Shown one piece after another: positions 1 to 6,101 of a DNA stretch of 8,085 nucleotides. The translations under genes were made by a program, and so were the position numbers. The stretch covers positions 1 to 8,085 of the forward strand of contig NZ_CAKUCL010000299.1 in assembly GCF_934643405.1 (NCBI RefSeq), in the 5' to 3' direction. The notes below the pieces were generated by a model, which was not told where the DNA came from, did not search any database, and saw nothing but the letters and a program-made list of their open reading frames with translations. Position 1 is the first letter of the stretch. Each line of letters opens with the position of its first letter. This DNA is from an uncultured Actinoplanes sp. (GTDB lineage Bacteria; Actinomycetota; Actinomycetes; Mycobacteriales; Micromonosporaceae).

Positions 1-83
1 AGGTTGACGCCGAGGACGCGCTCGTAGTCGGCCGGGTCGAATTCGCGGCCGTCCGGCCCGGGGCGGAACCGCGCCGGGTCCGA
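1..83 (-). other. Coding-like fragment without a start, cut off by a stop at 84-86
   Basis: Read on the minus strand from base 83 leftwards, this stretch is open to the window edge and has nearly all G or C in third positions, as real genes here do. It reads SDPARFRPGPDGREF then DPADYERVLGVN. A TGA at 84-86 lies immediately before it, and there is no ATG, GTG or TTG in frame. It is therefore either the interior of a gene whose 5' part is lost, or upstream DNA of a gene that starts left of the window. The ending resembles the segment before the conserved Asn of short-chain dehydrogenases, but this is too short to name. High G+C content alone can produce such a pattern. Confidence 0.2.
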
Positions 84-141
84 TCAGCGCGGCTCCGGCC
101 GGCAGCCGGCGGCCACGCTGCTCGCCGCGGCACGGCGCAAC

Positions 142-564
142 GTGACCGGCGCGGACGTGTCGTCGAGCCCGACCTCGCCCGTACAGCAGCAGTTGCTGGC
201 TCTGATGAACCAGAGCCGGGACCGCGCCGGGTGCGACGAGCTGTCGGTGGACCGCCGCCTCATCGACGCCGCGAACGAGCACGCCGCCGACATGGCCCGC
301 CACCGCTACTTCGCCCACGAGTCGCCCGACGGGGCGGGCGCGGGGGACCGGGTGAAGGACGCCGGGTACCGGTGGAAGCGGTACGGCGAGAACATCGCAC
401 GCGGCGCGGACAGCTCGTACGAGGTGTGGGACGGCTGGATGCACAGCCCCGAGCACCGGCACAACATCCTGGACTGCCGGCTGGACCAGATGGGCATCGG
501 GCTCGCGCTCTCCGGGGACGGTACGCCGTACTGGGTCCAGGATTTCGCGACGCCGATGAACTAG
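142..564 (+). CDS. CAP (SCP-like/CR-SP) domain protein, probably 5'-truncated or lacking a signal peptide
   Basis: The 140-residue product is almost entirely one CAP domain (about residues 17-138), a family usually secreted and often linked to the cell wall; its biochemical role in bacteria is poorly settled. Visible marks are the YFAHESPDG segment (55-64, His59), GENIA (82-86, Glu83), and the W..SPEHR.NIL segment (96-110, Glu104, His105), which hold the His/Glu cluster of the family. Cys31 and Cys112 could form a disulfide. The GTG at 142 is the only usual start in frame: the frame is open back to a TAG at 25-27 but contains no ATG, GTG or TTG before 142. No Shine-Dalgarno sequence precedes it. 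Relatives normally carry an N-terminal signal peptide or membrane anchor, and none is encoded here, so the 5' end may have been lost or rearranged. Domain call sure, start unsure. Confidence 0.8.
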   Translation: MTGADVSSSPTSPVQQQLLALMNQSRDRAGCDELSVDRRLIDAANEHAADMARHRYFAHESPDGAGAGDRVKDAGYRWKRYGENIARGADSSYEVWDGWMHSPEHRHNILDCRLDQMGIGLALSGDGTPYWVQDFATPMN

Positions 565-588
565 CACCGCATTCCGCTCACCTTCCCC

Positions 589-600
589 CGGCGCGCGCCG
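589..600. repeat. Perfect 12-base GC palindrome after the CAP gene
   Basis: CGGCGCGCGCCG lies 25 bases after the CAP stop codon and is its own reverse complement. It has no loop and no T-run, so it is at best a weak termination or pausing signal. Such alternating GC palindromes also arise by chance in DNA of this composition. Confidence 0.25.
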
Positions 601-664
601 ATGGCCCTCCCAGGTTCGCGCCACCGTCTCCACCAGGACCGCGCGGCTCGCACCGCTGTGCTTC

Positions 665-679
665 GATGTGCGTCACATC
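665..679. promoter_or_regulatory. Inverted repeat before the L,D-transpeptidase ribosome binding site (candidate operator or leader hairpin)
   Basis: GATGTG and CACATC are perfect 6-base arms around a 3-base centre (CGT). The repeat ends five bases before the GGGGAGGA ribosome binding site at 685-692. It could bind a dimeric regulator at or just after the promoter, or form a short stem in the mRNA leader. The core TGTG-N3-CACA resembles half sites of several dimeric regulators, but its spacing is not that of the classical CRP site, so no regulator is named. Confidence 0.35.
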
Positions 680-684
680 ATCCT

Positions 685-692
685 GGGGAGGA
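685..692 (+). promoter_or_regulatory. Strong ribosome binding site that sets the L,D-transpeptidase start
   Basis: GGGGAGGA lies five bases before the GTG at 698. An alternative in-frame GTG at 668 would place this site inside the coding sequence and add ten polar residues before the signal peptide, so 698 is preferred. Confidence 0.75.
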
Positions 693-697
693 CGAAG

Positions 698-1429
698 GTG
701 GGACAGACAAGGGCAACCGTCCGCCTGGCCGGGGCCGCGCTCGCGACCCTGGCCGGCGGCCTGGGCGCGGTGGCGCTGTCACCGGCGCCCGCCGGGGCCG
801 CGCCGGCCGCCAGGGTGGTCACCAAGGCGGCGGCCGGATGTGCCACCGGCACGTACCAGAGGCAGGTCGAGGGCTACCTCCGGAAGATCGGCGGCTACGG
901 CACGCTGAGGGTCGACGGCAGGCAGTCCGCCGCCGACTGCGCCGCCATCAAGAAGTTCCAGCAGCGCTTCGGCATCCGGCCGGCCGCGGGCCAGGCCGGG
1001 CCCACGACGTACGACGTGGCCCGGCGCCTGGCCGCCACGAAGCTCGCGGCCTGCAAGCCGAAGAGGTCCGGGGTCACCTTCTGTGTGGACCTCACCCACC
1101 AGACGTCCTGGATCATGAAGAACGGCCGGAAGCTGACCAGCCCGACGGTGATCCGCACCGGCATGGCGGGGTACCGCACGCCGGCCGGCACCTTCACCGT
1201 CAACAAGCGCACGAAGAAGGAATGGTCCGACCCGTACCACGTCTGGCTGCCCTACTGGCAGCGCTTCAACGGCGGTCGCGGCTTCCACCAGACGACGACC
1301 TACCTGCATGACAAGTGGCGCGGTTCGCACGGCTGCGTGAACCTGCTCCCGCGCGACGCCAAGACCTACTGGGACAACGGCCGGATCGGCATGACCGTCA
1401 AGGTCTTCGGCCGCCGCCCCGGCACCTGA
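698..1429 (+). CDS. Secreted L,D-transpeptidase (YkuD domain) with N-terminal peptidoglycan-binding domain
   Basis: The 243-residue product should act outside the membrane on peptidoglycan, making 3-3 cross-links or attaching groups to diaminopimelate stems; these are the known activities of the YkuD family. From GTG 698, residues 1-34 are a clear signal peptide: Arg5 and Arg9, a hydrophobic Leu/Ala/Gly core, and an AGA-A cleavage site. Residues about 48-113 match a PG_binding_1 type domain (VEGYLRKIGGYGTLRVDG, then IKKFQQRFGI and GPTTYDVARRL). Residues about 125-240 are the catalytic domain, with the R.PAGTF.V strand, a conserved His197 in GFH, and the SHGCVN motif at 210-215 with nucleophile Cys213. 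Four cysteines besides the nucleophile suggest disulfides. It stands 133 bases after the CAP gene in the same direction but has its own ribosome binding site, and ends in a hairpin shared with the convergent gene. Function sure at family level; exact cross-linking role inferred. Confidence 0.93.
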   Translation: MGQTRATVRLAGAALATLAGGLGAVALSPAPAGAAPAARVVTKAAAGCATGTYQRQVEGYLRKIGGYGTLRVDGRQSAADCAAIKKFQQRFGIRPAAGQAGPTTYDVARRLAATKLAACKPKRSGVTFCVDLTHQTSWIMKNGRKLTSPTVIRTGMAGYRTPAGTFTVNKRTKKEWSDPYHVWLPYWQRFNGGRGFHQTTTYLHDKWRGSHGCVNLLPRDAKTYWDNGRIGMTVKVFGRRPGT

Positions 1430-1454
1430 TCCCGCTGCGACCGCGGGGGTCAGG
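1425..1454. terminator. Hairpin spanning both stop codons of two convergent genes
   Basis: Arms CCTGA-T-CCCGC (1425-1435) and GCGGG-GG-TCAGG (1443-1454) can pair as two 5-bp stems separated by a small internal bulge, with loop TGCGACC. The plus-strand transpeptidase stop TGA (1427-1429) lies in the left arm, and the minus-strand gene's stop (TCA on plus, 1450-1452) lies in the right arm. The structure could act in both directions. There is no U-run on either side, as is common for actinomycete terminators. Confidence 0.6.
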
Positions 1455-1758
1455 CCGCGGCCTTCCGCCGTACGTGCGTGGTCAGCACGTCGTGGCGAGC
1501 GAAACGGCGCTCGACGCCGGTCGCCGTGACCACGTGCAGGCCCTCGCGGGTGAGCGTGTAGCGCACGTCGAGCAACCGGATCACGGTGTCGTCGTGGTGC
1601 ACGACGGTCAACTCGTCGGCTCGGAGCATCGGGTTCACGTCCTTCACGGTCACACTGCCGCGGGTGGTACGGATCGGCCAGGGGGACGGTTCACTCAGCG
1701 TGTGCGTCAGTGTCAAGGAACACCGGGGCGACCTGCTCGTATACGTCCGGTTCGTCAC
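1450..1758 (-). CDS. Small conserved-looking protein of unknown function
   Basis: The 102-residue product is not one I recognise. It has no signal peptide, membrane segment or metal-binding cysteine pattern (one Cys, residue 13). Residues about 33-96 alternate short polar and hydrophobic stretches (SVTVKDVN, DELTVVHHDD, VIRLLDVRYTL, GLHVVTA), which suggests a small beta-rich fold. The last residues are basic (HVRRKAAA). Support for it being real comes from its position: it converges on the transpeptidase with only 20 bases between the two stop codons, which sit symmetrically in one hairpin, and it diverges from the exporter operon. The GTG at 1758 is the longest start and has no Shine-Dalgarno site. 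The N-terminal 25 residues, rich in Ser and Thr, look less conserved, so an inner GTG (for example around 1643 or 1637) is possible. A plus-strand reading frame over the same bases is taken as its shadow. Confidence 0.5.
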   Translation of the reverse strand: MTNRTYTSRSPRCSLTLTHTLSEPSPWPIRTTRGSVTVKDVNPMLRADELTVVHHDDTVIRLLDVRYTLTREGLHVVTATGVERRFARHDVLTTHVRRKAAA

Positions 1759-1767
1759 TGTCAGCTA

Positions 1768-1793
1768 GGTGACCGATATGCAGTCGGGTAACC
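1768..1793. promoter_or_regulatory. Paired GGTNACC motifs in the divergent intergenic region
   Basis: GGTGACCGA at 1768-1776 and GGTAACCGG at 1787-1795 are near-identical direct copies 19 bases apart, roughly two helical turns, each core being itself a palindrome around one base. They lie between the minus-strand small gene (start 1758) and the exporter operon (start 1837), where a regulator of either could bind. No -35/-10 pair is convincing on either strand. GGTNACC is also common inside coding DNA here, so the site is tentative. Confidence 0.25.
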
Positions 1794-1836
1794 GGAAGCG
1801 ATCACGGCCGGTACTGCGCGCGATTGTCGGCATAAA

Positions 1837-3261
1837 GTGGCCGACGTGGCCCGTGACGAGACACCCCCCTCGACGGCCGGCCCGGGCGCCTCGTCCGGCG
1901 GCCCGTCCGCGTACGGGGCCGGACGGCGGCCGATCGTCCTGGCCCTCGCCGCCGTTCTGGCGTTGTCCCTGACCGCGGCCTCGTGCGGCGACAAACCGAC
2001 CGGGATCAGCACCGCCGAGGTCGGCCGCGGCACGGTCGACGAGATCGTCGAGGCGCCCGGGTCGGTGACCGCGCGCGCCGCCGCGACGGTCAGCGCGCCG
2101 TCCGCCGGCACCCTCGCCGAGATGCGCGTCGAGGCCGGCCAGCAGGTCGGCAAGGGCCAGGTCCTCGCGGTGATCGACGCGCCCGAGCTGGAGGCGCGGC
2201 GCGACTCCGCCGAGCGGGCGGTCGACCAGGCGTCGTCCGCGGGCGTGCCGGTCGGGGGAACGGCCGGGTTCGCCGCCGTGCGCCGGCAGACCGACCAGCA
2301 GGCGGCCAAGGCGTTCACCGACGCCCGCACCGCCGCCGCGAAGATCACCGACCCGGTCCTGCGGGACGCCCTGCTCAAGCAGGTGGACGCGGCGCGCGGG
2401 CAGTACGCGGTGGCGTCCTCGGCCGCCGCCGAGGCGCTGCGGTCGGTGCAGCGCGGGGTCTCGTCGCTCGGCGCGGCGGTGAGCTCGCTGTCGGCCGCAC
2501 AGCGACTGCAGGCGCAGCAGGCGTTCGAGCTGGCCGACGCGGCGGTGGAGGCGCTCACCCTGCGCGCGCCGGTCTCCGGGGTGGTGCAGCTCGGCGGCCC
2601 GGGCACCGCGGCCACGCCGTCGCTGACCGACCTGATCGGGTCGGCGACCGGTGGCGCCGCCGGTGCCCCGGCCGGCGGGTCGTCGGGTGGCTCCGGGCTG
2701 CCGGGCGTCGACACGGCCGTGCCCCGGGGCGCCTTCGTGGCGGCCGGCACCCCGATCCTCACCGTCGTCGACGTGACCAGCCTCGGGCTCACCGCCGAGG
2801 TGGACGAGACGGACGTGCTGCTGGTCAAGCCCGGCGTCGCGGCCACGGTCGAGCTGGACGCGGCGACCGGATCCACGTATCCGGCCCGGGTGAGGGCCGT
2901 CGACCTGCTGCCGACCACCTCGGCGCGCGGCGGCGTCTCGTACAAGGTGCGCCTCAGCCTCGGCCGAGGGCAGAACGCGGACGGCGGCACCGCGCCGACA
3001 CCGCGGCCCGGGATGAGCGCCGTGGTGCGGCTGCGGGTGCGGCAGGCGAGCGACGCGGTCACCGTGCCCGCGTCCGCGATCGTCAGCGCCGACGGCCGCG
3101 ACACCGTGTGGGCGGTCCGCGACGGCCGGTACGAGCGGGTGCCGGTGACGCTCGGCGTGCAGGGCGAGGACGTCGTGCAGGTGACCAGCGGCCTGCGGCC
3201 GGGCCAGCGGATCGCGGTGGGTGGCACCGATCGGATCAGCCCCGGCGACAAGACGTCATGA
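1837..3261 (+). CDS. Efflux adaptor subunit (MacA/HlyD-type membrane fusion protein)
   Basis: The 474-residue protein is the extracytoplasmic adaptor that would partner with the ATPase and permease encoded next. Residues 32-49 form one hydrophobic segment ending in TAASC (Cys50), a lipobox-like site of slightly unusual composition, so it may be a lipoprotein or simply anchored. The 31-residue segment before it is long for a signal n-region. Residues about 82-115 are the first half of a lipoyl domain (VSAPSAGTLAEMRVEAGQQV). Residues about 117-238 are Ala/Gln/Arg-rich helices forming the hairpin. Residues about 241-312 are the second lipoyl half (LRAPVSGVV), interrupted by a Gly/Ala/Ser-rich loop at about 256-298. 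The beta-barrel spans about 313-402 and the membrane-proximal domain about 405-465 (VTVPASAIV, VTSGLRPGQRI). The GTG start has no Shine-Dalgarno site, so leaderless or weak initiation is likely; GTG 1846 is an alternative. Its stop overlaps the next start by four bases (ATGA). Confidence 0.88.
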   Translation: MADVARDETPPSTAGPGASSGGPSAYGAGRRPIVLALAAVLALSLTAASCGDKPTGISTAEVGRGTVDEIVEAPGSVTARAAATVSAPSAGTLAEMRVEAGQQVGKGQVLAVIDAPELEARRDSAERAVDQASSAGVPVGGTAGFAAVRRQTDQQAAKAFTDARTAAAKITDPVLRDALLKQVDAARGQYAVASSAAAEALRSVQRGVSSLGAAVSSLSAAQRLQAQQAFELADAAVEALTLRAPVSGVVQLGGPGTAATPSLTDLIGSATGGAAGAPAGGSSGGSGLPGVDTAVPRGAFVAAGTPILTVVDVTSLGLTAEVDETDVLLVKPGVAATVELDAATGSTYPARVRAVDLLPTTSARGGVSYKVRLSLGRGQNADGGTAPTPRPGMSAVVRLRVRQASDAVTVPASAIVSADGRDTVWAVRDGRYERVPVTLGVQGEDVVQVTSGLRPGQRIAVGGTDRISPGDKTS

Positions 3262-3992
3262 CCGACGCGATCGTGGCGGTCGACGTGACCCGCACGTACG
3301 AGCTGGACGGCGTCTCGGTGCCGGCGCTGCGCGGGGTGTCGCTGACCGTCTCGGCCACCGACTACCTGGCGATCGTCGGCACGTCCGGCTCGGGGAAGTC
3401 GACGCTGATGCACCTGCTCGGCGGCCTGGACCGGCCCACCAGCGGGACGCTGCTGATCGGCGGCCGGGACGTGTCCACGCTCAGCCCCGGCGAGATGGCG
3501 CATCTGCGCAACGAGACCATCGGCTTCGTGTTCCAGTCGTTCCACCTGCTGGCCCGCACCACCGCCCGGGACAACGTGGCGCTGCCCCTGGTCTACCGCG
3601 GGATCTCCCGCCGCGAACGCCGGGAACGGGCGGCAGCGATGCTCGAACGGGTCGGCCTGGCGCACCGGCTGGACCACCGCCCGAACCAGATGTCCGGGGG
3701 CGAGCAGCAGCGGGTGGCGATCGCCCGGGCCCTGGTCACCGGCCCGTCGGTGCTGCTGGCCGACGAGCCCACCGGCAACCTGGACTCCACCACCGGCCGG
3801 TCCGTCCTGGCCCTGCTGGAGTCGCTGAACGCCGACGGGGTGGCCGTGGTGCTGGTGACCCACGACCGGGACGTGGCCGCCCGGGCCCGCCGCCAGATCG
3901 TCATGCGCGACGGCCTGATCGTGTCCTCCTCGTCACTGGTGTCCACCACCGCGGCACCCCCGCAAGCCGCCCCGCCCGCGGATGCCTCGTGA
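3258..3992 (+). CDS. ABC transporter ATP-binding protein (MacB/LolD/FtsE-type)
   Basis: The 244-residue cytoplasmic ATPase powers the exporter. Every motif of a working subunit is present: Walker A GTSGSGKST (41-49), Q-loop Gln93 in FVFQSFHLL, signature SGGEQQR (146-152), Walker B VLLADE with catalytic Glu170, D-loop NLDS (174-177) and H-loop His202 in VTHD. The sequence (IGFVFQSFHLLARTTARDNV, LADEPTGNLDSTTGRSV) is typical of the MacB/LolD branch, which pairs with FtsX-like permeases and serves macrolide, lipoprotein or peptide export. In Escherichia coli MacB the ATPase and permease are fused; here they are separate chains. The C-terminal 25 residues are Ser/Ala/Pro-rich and extend beyond the core. 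ATG 3258 overlaps the adaptor stop (ATGA), and its own stop overlaps the permease start (GTGA), which suggests translational coupling. Confidence 0.95.
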   Translation: MTDAIVAVDVTRTYELDGVSVPALRGVSLTVSATDYLAIVGTSGSGKSTLMHLLGGLDRPTSGTLLIGGRDVSTLSPGEMAHLRNETIGFVFQSFHLLARTTARDNVALPLVYRGISRRERRERAAAMLERVGLAHRLDHRPNQMSGGEQQRVAIARALVTGPSVLLADEPTGNLDSTTGRSVLALLESLNADGVAVVLVTHDRDVAARARRQIVMRDGLIVSSSSLVSTTAAPPQAAPPADAS

Positions 3993-5173
3993 GGATCGCC
4001 GAGGCGTGGCGCGTCGCCCTGGACGCCCTGCGCGCCGACCGGTTGCGCAGCGTGCTGACCATGCTCGGCGTGGTGATCGGCGTCGGCGCGGTGGTCGCGC
4101 TGGTCTCCATCGGCACCGGCACCAAGCACCTCGTCGAGCAGCAGGTCGAGGGCCTGGGCTCCAACCTGCTGATCGTCGTGCCCGGCCGGCTCGACGCCGG
4201 CTCGCCGCCGACCGTGTCCACGATGACCCTCGACGACGTGGACGCCGTGGACCGGGTGGTCGGCGACCCCTCCCGGGTGGCGGTCACGATCAGCTCCGGC
4301 GAGACCGTCCGGGCCGGCTCCCGGTCCGCCTTCGCCAGCATGCAGGGCGTCCTGGAGACCACCCCGTCGGTCTTCGTCCGGCGTCTGGACCGCGGCGCCT
4401 ACCTGACCCGCACCGACGTCAGCACCGGCCGCCGGGTCGCCGTGCTGGGCGCCGGCGTGGCCCGCACGCTGTTCGGCGACCGCGACCCGATCGGCCGCCA
4501 GGTCACCATCGCGGGCGTCCGCTTCCGGGTGATCGGCACGTTCGAACAGCTCGGCCAGAGCCTGGGCGTGGACCGCGACAGCGAGGTGCACGTCCCGGTC
4601 ACCGCCGCGCAGCGCCTGCTCGGCACCGACCGCATCGACGGCCTGGCGATCCGCGCCCCCGACCGCGAGACCATCGACGCGCTCGGCTCGGCGGTCGTGG
4701 CCGCCCTGGTGAAACGACACCCGGACACCGACTTCAGCGCGGTCACCCAGGAACAGATCCTCGGCGTGCTGGGCGACATCCTCGGCGTGCTCACCGGCGT
4801 GCTGGCCGCCATCGCCGGGATCAGCCTGCTGGTCGGCGGGGTCGGCGTCTCCAACATCATGCTGGTCTCGGTCCGCGAGCGGACGAAGGAGATCGGCCTG
4901 CGCAAGGCCGTCGGCGCCCGCCCCCGCGACATCGGCGTGCAGTTCCTGCTCGAGGCCGTGCTGCTGACCACGATCGGCGGGGTGCTCGGCATGGCCCTGG
5001 GCATCGGGGCCGCGCTGGTGGTGGACCGTCTGTCCCCGGTGCCGGCCGCCATCACCTGGTGGTCGCTCGCCCTGGCGTTCGGCGTCTCGGCCGCGGTCGG
5101 CATCATCTTCGGCGTCGTGCCCGCGCAACGAGCCGGCCGCCTGGACCCGGTCGTGGCGCTCCGAACCGAATAG
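3989..5173 (+). CDS. ABC transporter permease (MacB_PCD plus FtsX domains)
   Basis: The 394-residue membrane subunit has the MacB layout of four transmembrane segments: about 21-42, 263-293, 319-346 and 354-378. A large extracytoplasmic domain lies between the first two (about 43-260, MacB_PCD type), containing VAVLGAGVARTLFGDRDPIG and VRFRVIGTFEQLG, both typical of the family. RERTKEIGLRKAVGA (296-310) is the conserved cytoplasmic loop of FtsX-like permeases that contacts the ATPase, and the end, PAQRAGRLDPVVALR, is also classic. Two such subunits would be expected per complex. GTG 3989 overlaps the ATPase stop by four bases and starts directly into MRIAEAWRVALDALRADRLRS, the usual amphipathic N-terminus, so this start is well supported. 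Confidence 0.95.
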   Translation: MRIAEAWRVALDALRADRLRSVLTMLGVVIGVGAVVALVSIGTGTKHLVEQQVEGLGSNLLIVVPGRLDAGSPPTVSTMTLDDVDAVDRVVGDPSRVAVTISSGETVRAGSRSAFASMQGVLETTPSVFVRRLDRGAYLTRTDVSTGRRVAVLGAGVARTLFGDRDPIGRQVTIAGVRFRVIGTFEQLGQSLGVDRDSEVHVPVTAAQRLLGTDRIDGLAIRAPDRETIDALGSAVVAALVKRHPDTDFSAVTQEQILGVLGDILGVLTGVLAAIAGISLLVGGVGVSNIMLVSVRERTKEIGLRKAVGARPRDIGVQFLLEAVLLTTIGGVLGMALGIGAALVVDRLSPVPAAITWWSLALAFGVSAAVGIIFGVVPAQRAGRLDPVVALRTE

Positions 5174-5180
5174 GGACCCC

Positions 5181-6044
5181 GTGAAACCGCGTACGCCCCC
5201 CGCTCCGCTGCTCGTCCTGCTGTCGATCACCTCGGTGCAGTTCGGCAGCGCCGTCGCCCGCACCCTCTTCGACGACCTCGGCGCGGCCGGCGTCACGCTG
5301 CTGCGCCTCTTGCTGGCCGCGGTGATCCTCGCCGTCGCCACCCGGCCCCGCCTGCACCGGTGGTCCGGCGCCGCCTGGCGGGCCGCGATCACGCTCGGCG
5401 TCGTGATGGCCGGGATGAACCTGATCTTCTACCTGTCGCTGCGCACGGTCCCGCTCGGCATCGCGGTCACCGTCGAGTTCCTCGGCCCGCTGCTGCTCGC
5501 GCTCGTCCAGACCCGCCGCCTGATGGACCTGCTGTGGGCCGCGCTCGCCGCCGGCGGCGTCGCCCTGCTCGGACTGCACTCCGGCGGGGCCGCCCCACTG
5601 ACCGGACTCGTGCTGGCCTTCGTGGCCGGGCTCTGCTGGGCGGCGTACATAGTCTTCAGCGCCCGCCTCGGCCGCGTCGTGCCCGGCACCGCCGGCCTGA
5701 CCGTCTCGCTCGCCGTCGGCGCGGTCCTGGTGCTGCCGTTCGGCGCGTCCGGCGCCGCCGCGCTCGGCGACCACCCGGTGCTGCTGCTCGGCGGTGCCGG
5801 CGTCGCGCTGCTGTCGTCGGTCGTCCCGTACGGGCTGGAGATCAACGCGCTGCGCCGGATCCCGACCCGCGTGTTCGGCATCCTGATGAGCCTGGAACCG
5901 GCCGCCGCCGCGATCGCCGGCCTGCTCGTCCTGCGCCAGCGGCTCGGCACCGCCGAGATCGTCGCCCTGGTGCTGGTGACGCTGGCCAGCGCGGGCGTCA
6001 CCCTGGGCCACCGGGACCGCGCCGATCAACCCATTGCGGGCTGA
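5181..6044 (+). CDS. EamA/DMT-family exporter, RhtA-like (threonine/homoserine exporter type)
   Basis: The 287-residue integral membrane protein has two EamA repeats and about ten transmembrane segments. Several stretches match RhtA, the threonine/homoserine exporter, more closely than generic EamA proteins: VQFGSAVARTLFDDLGA (19-35), NLIFYLSLRTVPLGIAVTVEF (80-100), CWAAYIVF (152-159), SSVVPYGLEINALRRIPTRVF (212-232) and GILMSLEPAAAAIAGLL (233-249). Family knowledge supports proton-driven export of amino acids or similar small molecules; the real substrate is unknown. GTG 5181 starts seven bases after the permease stop, and AGGGA (5172-5176), overlapping that stop codon, serves as ribosome binding site. 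Co-transcription with the MacAB-type genes is therefore likely. The last nine residues are polar and cytoplasmic. Confidence 0.9.
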   Translation: MKPRTPPAPLLVLLSITSVQFGSAVARTLFDDLGAAGVTLLRLLLAAVILAVATRPRLHRWSGAAWRAAITLGVVMAGMNLIFYLSLRTVPLGIAVTVEFLGPLLLALVQTRRLMDLLWAALAAGGVALLGLHSGGAAPLTGLVLAFVAGLCWAAYIVFSARLGRVVPGTAGLTVSLAVGAVLVLPFGASGAAALGDHPVLLLGGAGVALLSSVVPYGLEINALRRIPTRVFGILMSLEPAAAAIAGLLVLRQRLGTAEIVALVLVTLASAGVTLGHRDRADQPIAG

Positions 6045-6088
6045 ACACTCAGATGTGCCGGATCCGCGCCGACAAGCCTGGGGACACC

Positions 6089-6096
6089 TAGGAGGA
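6089..6096 (+). promoter_or_regulatory. Strong ribosome binding site of the GGDEF gene
   Basis: TAGGAGGA with a full AGGAGG core lies five bases before GTG 6102 and fixes that start. The 57-base gap after the RhtA-like gene shows no clear terminator, so the GGDEF gene may be read through from the exporter operon or have its own promoter in the gap. Confidence 0.75.
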
Positions 6097-6101
6097 CGTC
6101 C

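Noticed and set aside
668..697. GTG at 668 as the start of the L,D-transpeptidase
   Set aside because: The strong ribosome binding site at 685-692 would lie inside the coding sequence, and the start at 698 gives a cleaner signal peptide.
1586..1768. A 60-codon plus-strand frame over the small unknown gene
   Set aside because: It lies antisense to the better-placed minus-strand gene, lacks a ribosome binding site, and its product shows no recognisable feature.
1761..3863. A 700-codon open frame on the minus strand opposite the adaptor and ATPase
   Set aside because: It lies antisense to genes with complete domain motifs, its translation is low-complexity (Ala/Arg/Gly/Ser/Thr/Pro) with no recognisable domain, and long antisense frames are expected in DNA this rich in G and C.
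3593..5392. A 599-codon minus-strand frame opposite the permease
   Set aside because: It is a compositional shadow with His/Ala/Asp/Gly-rich text, and the permease on the other strand has clear family motifs throughout.
6045..6101. A c-di-GMP riboswitch or other structured leader before the GGDEF gene
   Set aside because: The gap is only 57 bases and shows no conserved riboswitch core; only small palindromes (CCTAGG, GGACGTCC) around the ribosome binding site were seen.
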